64,000 bases of DNA from Acanthacorydalis orientalis (lineage: Eukaryota > Arthropoda > Insecta > Megaloptera > Corydalidae), in contig CM068320.1 in assembly GCA_034766995.1 (NCBI GenBank), positions 15,691,687 to 15,755,686 of the forward strand, written 5' to 3'. Below are positions 1 through 35,691 of this stretch, in pieces (the stretch's first letter is position 1; each line of letters begins with the position of its first letter). The notes below the pieces were generated by a model that did no database searches, was not told the origin of the DNA, and saw nothing but the letters and a program-made list of their open reading frames with translations. Both the position numbers and the translations under genes were made by a program.

Positions 1-612
1 ATTCGAATGCAAAAGTATCTACAAAGAATGTTAAAATTTATTGCTTATATATATGCATTATAAAAATGCATTAATACATATATGCATTATATGCATTAAT
101 ACATATATATATATATATTACGAGAGAAAGATATATGTTACAATAAATAAAATGTATTGAATATGATGACGTTGATACACCTCTGTTACTAAAAAATATT
201 TAATTGAGATTTTTTGGTATTTCGTTTATTATGCTTCTAATATTTTTGTAAATTGAAAGATATTTATTTCTTAGTCAAGGTTTAGGCCTTAATAATTTGA
301 AGATTCCAGTTACAAAAATATTTATTAAACTATTGGTATAAAATAATTATAAAAACGCCCGTATTGGTATACTAAATTTATAAAAATCAATATTTATATA
401 TATATATATATATATCAGCTTAAAAGAAAATCCCAGCTCGCAATATAGTCCGCAATATATCCTTCAAAGACTATCAATTGTCGAAAGTTGACGATATCCG
501 GAAGTAATTTTTTTTTAATTAACAAATTTGCGTTTCATTTCATTAAAAATTAAGTGTGATAATTTTATAATCTAAATTTATCGATTTTGAGTTAATCTTT
601 AGGTGTTTTTAA

Positions 613-662
<50 letters not shown>

Positions 663-1740
663 CTTTGCAAAATCTTTATAAATTAATTTCAATTATCTAA
701 AACATGGGACCATTAAAGTTCCAACAAAACTTTAATATATTAATATTTGTTCATTTGTTTCAATTTTCTCTACCTTTTGTATTCCGACGGTAAATTTTTT
801 TTGATGTGAGAATAAATCAACCACTATAATATGTTTTATTGTTATTTTCAAAATATACATGCAATTAAAATGAGACATCTAGGCACAATAAAACGATATT
901 CTTCTTCTAACTTACAAAATAAATCTCATCGTCACAAAAGCGATCATTGTCAAGGAAACTCTTTGAAAACAACGTTGAATGCGAATAAGAATGTCTTTAA
1001 AATAATTTCAGTCCTGAAAATGTATGTTTTTTACGATACTCTGGAACTCTGAAACCATTATCAGCAATTGTCAGTCTTAACGGTTGCAATTTCTTACAGA
1101 ATTAACCAAACTTATTTTATTATGAACATATTTTGTAATTTAATAAAAAAAATAGTCGTTCTGTTGTGTGCAATGTCTGTAATATTCATTTAATATAACC
1201 AATAAACATTGATATGGGTTAGGAATTATTTATGTATCTTATCTTTATTTTGAATTAATCACCCGCTCTTATTTTACATCAACTCCACTAAATATGTATT
1301 ATGAGGACATTTTTATTAATAATAATAGGAACAAATTTTATGTATACAAGCTTCAACCTCTGTACAGAAAGAGGACCTTTGAATAAAGGGGTCTCTTGAA
1401 ATAAGAAACACGGTAAAAGAGTAAAGAAAAATACTTAACTAAAAAAGGTAGAAAAGATAAATATATCGAAAGTAATAAAAATATAATATTTCAATATATT
1501 GGTCTTTAATATTATTGCTTTTCTTTCATTCTTCCATCGTTGAGAAAATTGTTCAATAGATTCTGCTTCCTGATAGATAAGCGATTAAGTTTTAATTTAG
1601 GTTTAGTTTAATTTAATTTTCATGCACTTTTTATGATATACAAGAGTATTATTAATTAATGGACGAATTTTTAACTCAATGTGAAGATCGCATTTTTTTT
1701 TGGATGTACACATATATGAATGTATGTGTATATATGTATG

Positions 1741-1782
<42 letters not shown>

Positions 1783-1830
1783 AATTATCATAAATTGTTT
1801 ACATAGCCGTATATCACATCACTGAACTGG
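1..1830. other. A/T-rich DNA, no gene seen
   Basis: Contains only (AT)n tracts (611-657 and 1709-1779) and A/T-rich sequence. The open frame at 831-1052 shows no domain, homology or splice context that I can recognise. Confidence 0.6.
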
Positions 1831-2453
1831 CGCTATGTTCATGCAACTTATTGTTGTGTGGCGTATTCGTTTCTATTTTAATTTTTTGTGAACCTAGTCG
1901 GCCTCGGCTAGCAGATCAGAGGCCGTAACTGGCGCTGAATGGCGCTATTGTGCGCTCCACTTATTTTGTTTCGAGCACGTGGTTTGAAATCAGATTCGAA
2001 TCTAAAAACTACCAGTGTACAACAGCAAGGACAAGAGGATGATACCTTTTAATCAAACGGTCAAAAATAATGAATTGTTTTGTTCTCATTTGAAATGTAC
2101 GGTTTCGTTGAATTCTATAGAAACATGTGATCTTAACGAAAAAAAATGTACATGCTTTGTAAACTTATTTTTCGTTATGTGACAAAATCGAAATAATGTT
2201 AAGATATTTTTCAAACTTAAATATTAGAAACGATAAGGTTATTTTTATAGCGTCTTTCTGCTCTATAGATTAGTGGTTCGTTATAAGGGAAGTAGTACGC
2301 TCCAAGATACGATTTAAAAATCTTAAGAGGCGTTTAATATTTCCCAATACGTTTAATGGATGCTACTGTACTCTCATGAAAGGCAATTTTAATTTTAACA
2401 AATTTAGAGTCGACTAAAATTAAAAAAGCTTAAGTGCAGCGATATTAAAATAG

Positions 2454-2456
<3 letters not shown>

Positions 2457-2523
<67 letters not shown>
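2457..2523. repeat. (AT)n microsatellite
   Basis: About 65 bp of uninterrupted TA dinucleotides. Confidence 0.97.
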
Positions 2524-2529
<6 letters not shown>

Positions 2530-2561
2530 ACAAAACAAATTATCCAAGTCTATATTTATAC

Positions 2562-2971
<410 letters not shown>

Positions 2972-3423
2972 TCATTGTAATAATAATAACTGGTAACAGG
3001 TATATCTAATAAAGCCAATAAATATAAATAATAATAATAGCCAATAATAAAAAAGGAGAAGCTAAAAATGACATTAGTGCTATGGCTATAATTAATGTAA
3101 TTGATAATGATATATGTTAACATATACAATAGTATTGACATCATTTTGCAGATTATTTTAGTTCCCTGATTTGAACAAAAAATGTTTATTAGAAAAAATT
3201 TTTCCGAAATATTATTTTTTTATTTATTTTCGGATTATTTTTAATCATAAGTATATTCGTTTAATCGTATAATTCAACAGTTAGGTACTAAAGTCAAATT
3301 AAGAATTTTCGTTTGTAGTTATTTAATAATAACTGTGAAAACATTTTCAATTGAGTCTCGACAATCATTCTCGTTTGGGGATTTATTTTAAATATTATTA
3401 TAACAAAAACCTTATATGTATTT

Positions 3424-3479
<56 letters not shown>

Positions 3480-3898
3480 ATATGATATGAGTATACAGAC
3501 AAAATTTACAATTGTATATTGTTAGAGCTTTTCATTCAATCCGCTCGAACAAGTCACTCTAAATTTTACCTATTTTAATTTTAAATTCATTATAAAATGA
3601 AATAGGTTTATTGAAGTTTTATACTCCTCTATTCATCATTGTGTGGAGTATGCTAGACAGTTTATACAAAAAAGTTAATTGTTTAATGTTCTCTAACAAC
3701 GGGCGATTTGATAATTAAATTATTTAATAGCAGAAATACTGAATGATAAATATATTTCATATAGAATAAAATACCTTTTAATATAAAATAAATGCTGAAT
3801 ATGTGTACTAACATGTACCAAATATTTTTACTGTTCTATTTGAAAATGAGAATTAAGATTAAATAGAATACAATTAAGAAAACAATAATGGTACTATA

Positions 3899-3918
3899 TG
3901 TATGTATGTATATATGTT

Positions 3919-3969
<51 letters not shown>

Positions 3970-3989
3970 GTGTGTGTGTGTATGTGTGA
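3899..3989. repeat. Compound (TATG)n-(TA)n-(TG)n microsatellite
   Basis: TATG units, then a TA run, then more TATG, then a TG run. Frames across it give only YIYI or VCVC repeats. Confidence 0.95.
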
Positions 3990-4371
3990 TGGGAAAAATA
4001 ATTTTCTACTTTCATAAATATCATAATAAATTTAATTTAATAATTTTGGCTTTAATTTTGATTTTAATTTTTTTAAAAAATTTTGTAAACTTTTGCAGAC
4101 TTCACAATAAAACTTCTGTATATTTTCAAATCTATTAAAAAACAATTTTGAAAAATACCTCATCAAGATAATAATATAAAAAATAAATTTAAAAGAAATC
4201 CTTACATGTAAAAAATAATTTGTTGCCTTGAAATTGAATCAATCGTAACTGTTTTAAATTAAAATATGTTCTTAATGTTGAGGAATTTTGAAGTGTCAAC
4301 CTTAACATTTAAAAAAACTATACATATTAGCCAAGCAATTAGTATAACCTCACAAAACAATAGTGAGCATT

Positions 4372-4510
4372 ATGGCGTCCGAAAAGCAGCATATTTGGAA
4401 TTGCATACTTTTCGCATTCCAGTTGAAAAAAAATGCTGTTGAAGTCTTAGGAATGATTTGTTCAGGTATGAGTGATGCATAAAACATTGATACAAAAAAA
4501 TCTAAAACTG
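4372..4510 (+). mobile_element. mariner transposase N-terminal fragment
   Basis: A short frame starting MASEKQHIWNCILFAFQ and continuing LKKNAVEVLGMICSGMSDA matches the first helix-turn-helix of mariner transposases (typically FxLKKNAAEA..MIC). It ends at a stop after 36 codons and no ends are visible. Confidence 0.7.
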
Positions 4511-5011
4511 TGGAACAGCTCCGAAAATACATTGTAACTTCGTCTTCTCAAGCCATCATCTTTTTTTCAACAAGCGACTCATCATTTATCTGACAGATAA
4601 AACAGTTATACAAAATAATGGTGAATATTTTTAGGATTCAAACGTATTCCATTTTTCCATAAACATTCAAAATATATAAATACCGTGTTAATATAAAAAT
4701 ACTGTGAATTATGTTGTGGGTTACTCTATGCTTAATGTTATTTTTTAAAAAAAAATCTTAAGAAATATAACTTGAACATGTAAGAGCTGAATCGAGCTCG
4801 CAAGCCTATAGCTATCTCTGGTGTATAATCTACTCATTTAATTTAACTACTATTAATAATTAGATAACATAACGAACTATTGATTTAACTAAAATATTAA
4901 AAAAAATATATTAGTTTGAAATTTTATTTTGTTCGAAATATAAAAAGCATATTTTAATATCATTCTTAACATTACATAAATGACTATCTAATTTACATAA
5001 TTTTATTACAG

Positions 5012-26353
<21,342 letters not shown>

Positions 26354-28289
26354 TGTATTTCTTTAGCACTTCGAATAACACGTGCACAATGCCGTTCTAA
26401 TCGAGGTGATGATATTTAAATATAAAAATCAATGCGTGTTTATGTGTGTGTGTATATGTATATATATATATATATATATATGTATGCATGTATATATGTA
26501 TGTATAAGTTAAGCAATTGTGTAACAATTTCAACAAATATCTAAATATACAAACCAAATAGAAATAAAAAGTTATATGAATTATATCAATACATATTTTT
26601 ATTGCACTATTAACAAAATATTATAATGATTGTTTAAATTTTTATTTTATCTTTGAAGTTAACAGCTTTTCCATATATTTTCTATTAGATTAAAATTTGA
26701 AATATTGAATACCATTTTTGAGTGTACTTTAAATTTTCGTCGTATTAATTAGATCTGAAAATAACATTTTCCTTCAAAAAATACCTCTTAACAGTCAACC
26801 ATTATTCCGTTTATTTAATGGAAAAGTAGATGCCATGAATAGAAAGAAACAGTGCCAAAAAAAGAAACATAAAGTATAAATTTACATTTTTTTAAAAAGG
26901 TGGTATAAATATTTTAATTTTGTTACATTTAATTCATCTGTGTATTTCTATTTGGTTTCAAGTTTTAGATAATTATTTTAATATTAGTGACTTATTTTTT
27001 CAGACACTGTATAAACATTTAAAATTCATCCCCGTAAGTGTTCTATATACGTGTTCTTAATAAGTGAAAATTATGCGTTAACTAAATTACTACCTTAAAC
27101 AGTTATAAACAAATTAAAATTTATGGTAATTAAAAAAAAGAACTATCTACTTACTATAAACTAACCAAAAAATGTAAAAAATATTAACATTATATTTTTA
27201 TATACATGTTATCTTGTAAATGTTTTCTTATTTAGAATGAAATTAATAATCAATAAAAAAGATACCCTTCCCAATTAAGTCGTGAAATTTACGCATACAA
27301 TTTCACTATTTTCAAAAAAAAAAAAAAATGTATGTTATTAGTTTTTGTCACTTTAAATGCAGCAGTATTATTGTCATGTATGTATGTGTGCAAAAGTATA
27401 TTATTGAATGTTGCACATCTTCTGATTAATCGATTTTACAACTTTATTTTAGAAATTAATTAGTGTAAAAATTTAAAGTTTAATCAAATACAAATTAAAT
27501 ATTTTTTAAGTTCCAAATTTTGTTATGAACAGTGTTCACAAGCGTTCAAAAAAATTAGATATAATAATAAGATAGACAACTAATTTTTCACATTTATTTA
27601 AACATTCTCATTTATATTTAACATATTTTTAAAGTATACTGTTAAAAACTGTACATATTATCTTTGTATTTCAGTAATTTAATGTTATACGGAAATAAAA
27701 AAATAGTCAATGTTAATATTACAAATTCGTCTTACACCTAAACATATTTAATTTCTTTATATTATTTTTCAGCCCTGAAAAAAATAGTACAAGGTAAAAA
27801 ACTACAGTGTCAAATAAATTTGAGACGGCACAATTGTATAGCTATAATCGCAAATATATATATATATATACGTTCTGTCAAAAATTGTTGCAATAAAAAA
27901 CAATATTATCACAGTATTATTTTTTAATTGCATGATATGGGCATTGCATGTATTCGAAATACAGTCCACTTCTAGCAATCTTCATAAGTTTTTCAAATTT
28001 CTGAAAAGGTTTTTAGGAATAGTATCCAGGAAGTTGATAACAGATTTTTTTTATATTTTTAATATCAAAGTGCTTGCCCTATATTTTAATTTTATTTTGG
28101 ACACCAAAAGCCGCAAATTGAAAAATTTAGGAGTAAATAATAGAGTAATTAAATACCATACGTATATGTATATACACGTACACACATGGTAGCACAAAAA
28201 GAACGAAAGGCTTTAAAACAATATTTTTTTGTTATGTAATATTTTCATCTTTTCTTAATTTCCTATAATATAGTATAAGGTGGAGAATT
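26354..28289. other. 3' UTR and intergenic DNA
   Basis: The receptor kinase 3' UTR probably ends soon after AATAAA at 26563. The rest is A/T-rich with no recognised feature. Confidence 0.6.
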
Positions 28290-28650
28290 TTTGCTCATTA
28301 CACATGAAAAATGACATCACTTAAGTGATGACCATTTTCGGCTTCACAAAGTCGATCTCTTTGTATGGAATTTTCCAGCACTTCTCTCAGGATTTCTAGA
28401 CAACACTTGAATTTGGGGATGATTTTTGGTTTATTGACGTATGTACTTTCTTTTAAGTAGCCCTAAAGAAAAAAAACAGGAGAAATCAAATCAGGCGAAC
28501 GCACAGTCCAATTAAAATCACCATTCTTGAAATTATGCATTCACCAAAAATGTCCCGTAAAAGTCTTATAACAGATCTTGTTATATGCACTATGACTCTC
28601 TTGTTGGAACCAAATTTATGGACGTTACTCCGCGCCAAATAGTATACCTA
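28290..28650 (-). mobile_element. IS630-like DDE transposase C-terminal fragment
   Basis: The minus strand encodes, with a few stops, FQQES followed by FNWTVRSPDL, a FFL-GYLKESTYVNKP stretch, and finally REVLENSIQRDRLCEAENGH and HLSDVIFHV. This matches the conserved C-terminal part of an insect DDE transposase family that reads WPPRSPDLTPxDFFLWGYLK. No ends are seen. Confidence 0.75.
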
Positions 28651-29266
28651 TGTGGGTGTTAAACTATTAACAAACACTGAAGTCCTGATAAGTGTGAATA
28701 ATATTTGACGTATAATTAAGATGGTTATTTATCTGTTATACGAAAGTGAAACATTTTGTAAACATATCTCCAACAAATAACATTTGTTAGCCTTTAAGGA
28801 AATAGGAGCACTATCATGAAAATTAAGTCATTTGTGCCAAAATTGTAACGAATAATCACCTTATCTTGCTTAAAACTGTAATCATTTTCAAAGCACTCAA
28901 GTAATTTATAAGTAATTAAATTTACACTACAAAACTGGATGCTATCTTTAGATAACATTATTATTTATATTATATAGGTAGCCACATAAATTGGAAGAAA
29001 CTATGGGGAAAAGATAACATTACTGTTAATTCATAATTGACATATGAAGAACGAATATAGCTATTATTTTTATAATTTGTAAAATAGAACATTTTTATTA
29101 TTAAAAAATAAATTGAAAACTTTATAATTTAAATATTTAGAACAGAATAGATGAGCAATCAAAATTAATTAGATTACTAATTAAATTACAAACTTAAAGT
29201 TGATAGAAAGCTGAAATCCATGTTTATTTTGTAATAATAATAATAGTATATACAAACATAAATGCA

Positions 29267-29297
<31 letters not shown>

Positions 29298-29298
29298 C

Positions 29299-29345
29299 TA
29301 GGAGGCTCCGCCCTACCTGCTTCGCTCGGCAACCCCCGGGCTAGC
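29299..29345. repeat. GC-rich repeat end beside an (AT)n tract
   Basis: A 47-bp GC-rich block (GGAGGCTCCGCCC, GCTTCGCTCGG and CCCCCGGG) sits between an (AT)n tract and the Tigger tail. It resembles the 3' ends of some insect non-LTR retrotransposons that finish in simple repeats, but the identification is tentative. Confidence 0.35.
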
Positions 29346-30730
29346 TACACTCTTTTTGGTTTAATTCAATAAGATCATTAGTTGTCAATTCAAAATCTTG
29401 TAATTTTAAAAGTTCTTCAATATCAGAAGCATTCAAGTCACTGAATCCTCCACCTTCTAATTATTGTCCTAGTGCCATACGTCAGCGACATCATTATCAA
29501 CAGTTGCTAATAAACTGAAATCGGCTATTTAGCCGGCAACACAATCTGACCACAGATTTTTTCAGACAGAAATTAGCACATTGGCGCCGGATGACGTATT
29601 TTCGCGTCATTCGTGTCTTACTTGGCGCCGGATGATGCGAAAATGCATCATTGAGATTTTCATTTATAATAAATTTAAATTGGTGAAGTTCTCTGCATAA
29701 ATACTAAAAGAGAAGTTTCAAGAATTGAAATAAATGTATATATATTTTCATTTTTTTTATCTCTTGATTATTGACACTGCAGCTTGTATATACATTAGAG
29801 CGATATGGTAGAAATTCGATGCTTGGTCCTTTTCTTCTGAATGCAAACACTCGTTACACATACTTCACCCACATATCTCAAAATTTCCCTGAAAAATATT
29901 ATTTATTTTAAAAGCACATAGCAGTTTTTTCTAACGTAACGCGATTGAAACAAAACACGCGATTCCTCCCGGCGCCACATAAAGTGCGGTTCCAAACGTC
30001 CCGGCGTCAATGTGTTAAAAGTGGTTTGCATTTGTAATCACCACTCACTGGCGTTGCTACAACAGCAGTGTGAGGGTGTCTTTAACAGACTTGAACTTTT
30101 TGTTCTCTTAATATAAATGTACGACTTAGCATACGCTTCCAAAAAAATTCGATTTCATCAGCATTAAACACTTGCTGAGCATTGTAACCGTTATTTTCAA
30201 TAAAAATTTTAAAAGATTTCACAAATTCAGTAGCTGCTTCCCTATCTACACTAGAAACTTAGCCCACGAACTTGATATTGTGTAGATTATAACTTTTCTT
30301 GAATTTGTCAAACCAGCCTTTGCTGGAAACAAAAGATAATGACTTCTTCATCTCCTTCATTTTGCTTTTCATCATTTCTTTCAACTAGTTAAAAATTGAC
30401 AAAGCATTATTTTGTATAATGCCTGTATCCATACCAATGTGTTTTTTTTTATTATCTTCTATCCACTGATTTAATAACTTCTATTCTCACCATAATAGTA
30501 TTTCTTACATATTTCACTACCTTTGAACTTGTTGGTATGGCTTCTTTCATTGCCATTGTAATAGGGTCAGCAGCATTTTTTTAATCGTGCAAATTGTAGA
30601 CTCGTAAAGATTGTACAACCGAGCAACAATATAATTTTTTTCACCCTTTTCTAATGTCTGGATACTTTTTAATTTAACTTCTGAAAATATCTGAGTTCTT
30701 GTCTTTTTCTTAATCATTTTATTTAATGTA
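29346..30730 (-). mobile_element. Tigger/pogo transposase relic
   Basis: Minus-strand pieces in order: an N-terminal CENPB-type helix-turn-helix (LKSIQTLEKGEKNYIVARLY), the central GWFDKFKKSYNLHNIKFVG and EAATEFVKSFKIFIENNGYN, then QQVFNADEIEFFWK. Downstream of a nested insert the tail reads FSDLNASDIEELLKLQDFEL and TTNDLIEL. This is the layout of Tigger transposases (DDE_1). Multiple stops and frameshifts show it is dead. Confidence 0.85.
29577..30014. mobile_element. Nested piggyBac-type MITE inside the Tigger relic
   Basis: A 438-bp block interrupts the Tigger frame. Its ends are imperfect inverted repeats: CACATTGGCGCCGG on the left, complement of CCGGCGTCAATGTG on the right. The flanks are TTAG (29573-29576) and TTAA (30015-30018), a slightly decayed TTAA duplication. 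Near the left end the motif TTGGCGCCGGATGA occurs twice. Confidence 0.75.
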
Positions 30731-32345
<1,615 letters not shown>

Positions 32346-33473
32346 ATGCCAATGGAAAGTAAACTGACAGATATGGATGTGGATGGGCCATCACAAAATT
32401 CAACAAACAATTCTTCATTAAAAAGATGTAGCAGTGCTCCTATGATTAATGAAATCAATGTAAAAATGAATACTTCTCCATCCCCTAGTCCTTCTTACAG
32501 GTATTTTTTGTTAAATGATTAATTATTATATAAAAATAATTGTTATTTAATCTGTAGAGAATCTGTGCCGTTTAATATATATTCTCCAAGAGTACGTAGA
32601 TTTAGTGCTAGTTTTAATCCAATTCCAGGAACAGGTTCTTTTGTAAGTAGTTATAAATAATTATAACATTACAATTTTATTATTTGTCACCAAAATTAAA
32701 ATCATTTTTTTTTAAAATAATTATAGAATGCAGGACCACGCTTGACACCCCGTGTTAATCAATTACGCCAAGAAGAGTCTGTTGATATTTCAAATGTACG
32801 GGAAGTCGCTCATGAAAGAGAAATTCACTCTGCAATGCAGATGTCTCAATCCTGGGAAGATTTAACATTATTTACAGATAACTTAAGTTGTAAATCAGAT
32901 TCAGAAATAAAACAACCCAAAGATATAAACAAAATGGGCCCTCTTAATATAAGTCTTCCAAATAGTTCTCCATCATGTTCATCTCCATCACCAACTAGAA
33001 CACCACATATAAGGCCATGTTTGTCACCCAGTATAAATGCAGCACGAGTACCCACAATGTCTCCCAGTCCTACACGAAAATGTTTCAAAACTCGTCGAAG
33101 TTTGAGTCCTATAGCCATACGTCCTAGTCCATTAGGTCCTGTGAAACGTAAATTTGAAATCGACGATGAAAAGTCTGATCAGTATCTTACACCTTCTGCA
33201 AAACGTTTAAATACATTTCATCCAGTTGAACGAGGAGGATTATTAATTACTCAGAATAATACTTCAAGTCCTTTACCAGGATCATTGAGTTCAGTAGGAA
33301 CACCTGAATCTTTATCTAGTGCAGATTCTCCTGGATTCTTTCATTCAGTAGATAGCCCATCACCTAATCGATTAATTGGAGCGGGAGATGAACCAATGAA
33401 TGAAGAACGAACTATAAACCAATTATCTAATAACAAACATTCTAACAATGTCACATCTGTAAATCAAAACTAA
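32346..33473 (+). CDS. PABIR1: PABIR/FAM122-type PP2A-B55 regulator
   Basis: Three exons, 32346-32500, 32558-32642 and 32727-33473, join in phase to a 328-residue protein separated by short introns of 57 and 84 bp. The block RVNQLRQEESVD followed by AHEREIHSAMQMSQSWED (about residues 89-124) is the conserved core of the FAM122/PABIR family. In vertebrates this core is a helix that binds and inhibits the B55 regulatory subunit of PP2A, which favours mitotic entry. KRCSSAP near residue 27 resembles the phosphorylated RSSSAP site of the family, and SPSPTR repeats with LGPVKRKFEID near the middle match the family's C-terminal half. The rest is Ser/Pro-rich and probably disordered. The start is the first in-frame ATG of exon 1; a second Met lies two codons on. 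A poly(A) signal lies at about 33587. Confidence 0.88.
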
Positions 33474-33806
33474 TGTTACATTGAGCTTTAAATATATTGG
33501 TAATTATAATTTCCATCTTATTTTATATATATATATACATATACACACATACATATTTATGTATGTATATATATATATATATATGAAATAAAACTCAAAA
33601 TCATAAGAAAAATAACCGAAAACTTATCAACTTGGTTGTTTTTCTATCTAGTCGAACATTAGCCATATTTATAAAATACACATACATGTACATTAAAAGT
33701 GTCTAAATGTATGTTTAAGTGTCTAAAAAGACATGATTTTTTAAATATTTTACCTCTGCTTATATATCTACATATATAAACAAATATAAGTGACTGTGAA
33801 TAATTA

Positions 33807-33850
<44 letters not shown>

Positions 33851-35691
33851 ACATTTATAAGTAGGTAGATGTGTGTGTATGTGTAGATATGTATTTTGTA
33901 TGTAAATAGACACGTAATAGTTAAAATTGTTTTAAAATAATTGTTATAATTATTCATAATAGCTGTTTTAGATACTTTTTTTTGTTAAATAATTACCATT
34001 TAAATATTACTGTTTGTCTGAATACATATTTCAAATTTTACTTTTCTTAATACTATTATTAAATATTTTAAAACTAAGTCAGTGTTTATATATTGAAGTA
34101 GTATCAAGAGTGTTCTTGAATTTTTTCATATATAATATTGAAGAAAGTATTGTTAGAAGTAGTATTTCAGATCACTGTACAAATTTTACAATAACTATTT
34201 TTATGTAATCTCATTCATGTATTTCAATGTTACTATTGATGTTATTTATGAAATAAACTCTAATCTTGATACTCACAAACATATGTTTTAAACTATTGTA
34301 TATAGAGGATTAAATAATTTTAACTTCCATGAAGATACTTTTAATACTGCTATAAACAGTAAAAAATATAATGTACTATATTATTAAATTGTATATGTTA
34401 ACAATATGTATATGTTAGCAAGAACATATATTTTTAATTGGATGTATCTATACAACACTGAGTATACAAGTATATTTAAATATTTGTTCTCTATTTTTTT
34501 TAATTAAGAACCTTTTCTTAATACTTTTTATATAGTTTTAAAACAGATTTGTAGAAAATAATTGCTGTTTATTGATTGTAATTAATATTATTTATTATTA
34601 GTATAAAATGTTACAAATCATTTTATTCAGAAATTAATGTATATTTAGTGATATATGATTGGAAAAGAACTTGAAAAGAAATAAATGTATATAATGTATT
34701 GAATTAAGTAATTTAAATAAATCAAACTTGATAAATATTTAAAAAAATATTTTACAACTTAACGCTAAACCTATCGATGCTTCATGTATACCTATTCCTA
34801 CCACAACGGGTCAAATGACCCGTCTTTAAAATGTTATATACTTTACGATGTATAGCAAAAAAAACCATTTAGTTTACTTTGGTCTATGACAAAACATTTT
34901 TTTAAAAATTCAACAAAATTCTGACAAAAATTTTAAAAAGGGTCATTTGACCTGTCGTGGTAGCTTTAGTGTTAAAGTACCAAAACTTCTACAAATCAGT
35001 TAATTTGAATGTAGAAAATATATAAATGGATATAATTTCCAATATGCTTAGTATAAAAATCAATCTGATTAAAATAATAATCATGATAAAAATGAATTAG
35101 CTTCTTATGTTATTTTTTATGTGCTGTCTAGAATAATAATAAAATATAGAATTTTTAAAAGTGGCAGAAAAAAATCAAAATTAATGAAAAAAATATAAGA
35201 AAATTCTTCATTTCCAAATTCATTTATGAAAAGTGTAAAAACAACATGTAAAAGAAAAACCATAATTTTTGTTTCATTTAGAACTTTTCTTATTTGTTAA
35301 ATGGTTAAATTTATTATCTTCATAGATCATATTAGTACAATAAGATATAAGTTTTAATTATTTTATTCAGCTACTATTTATTTAGAAATGATTTATAATA
35401 AAATATATTATTTAAGAAAAAAAAACTATAATATTTTTTAGTAACCATTTAAAAATTAATTTTAGAACTAAACACCGAATATTGTAATAAATATTAAATA
35501 AAAATTGTTATAGAATTCCCGCGATTATTTAAAAAATTTACCGTTTTATTAATTTATGGTTGGTATTCAACTCAATGTCATTATCTTTATCTCTATTCAT
35601 AGTGTTTACTCTTTCGGGTCTTTTGATGATTAATAAGTACATTATCTTCAGTGTCTTTTACTGTTAAGTAGTTTAGTTATAAATTTTAGTC
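33474..35691. other. PABIR 3' UTR and AGFG upstream region
   Basis: Candidate poly(A) signals lie at 33587 and about 34252. Apart from the MITE at 34763 and two (TA)n tracts, no other feature is recognised. Confidence 0.6.
34763..34971. mobile_element. Short piggyBac-type MITE
   Basis: A 209-bp element flanked by TTAA (34759-34762 and 34972-34975), with ends CGCTAAACCTA and the complement of TAGCTTTAGTG. Each end holds a subterminal palindrome around GGGTCAAATGACCC. It lies between PABIR and AGFG and has no coding capacity. Confidence 0.8.

Larger units (their letters stand above)
3170..5011. other. A/T-rich DNA, probably receptor-kinase intron
   Basis: Since the exon at 5012 needs an upstream partner, this stretch is likely intronic. 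Apart from the mariner fragment and microsatellites at 3425-3474 and 3899-3989, nothing is recognised. Confidence 0.5.

Noticed and set aside
831..1052. 73-codon + strand frame
   Set aside because: It has no recognisable motif, is A/T-driven, and shows no splice context linking it to the receptor gene.
27780..28200. Possible Tc1-type transposon piece near a short (TA)n tract
   Set aside because: Neither strand gave a convincing transposase motif and no inverted ends were found.
32846..33118. Antisense 90-codon frame over PABIR
   Set aside because: Shadow of the + strand coding exon, whose family match is clear; the same applies to the antisense frames over the kinase, AGFG and RAD50 exons.
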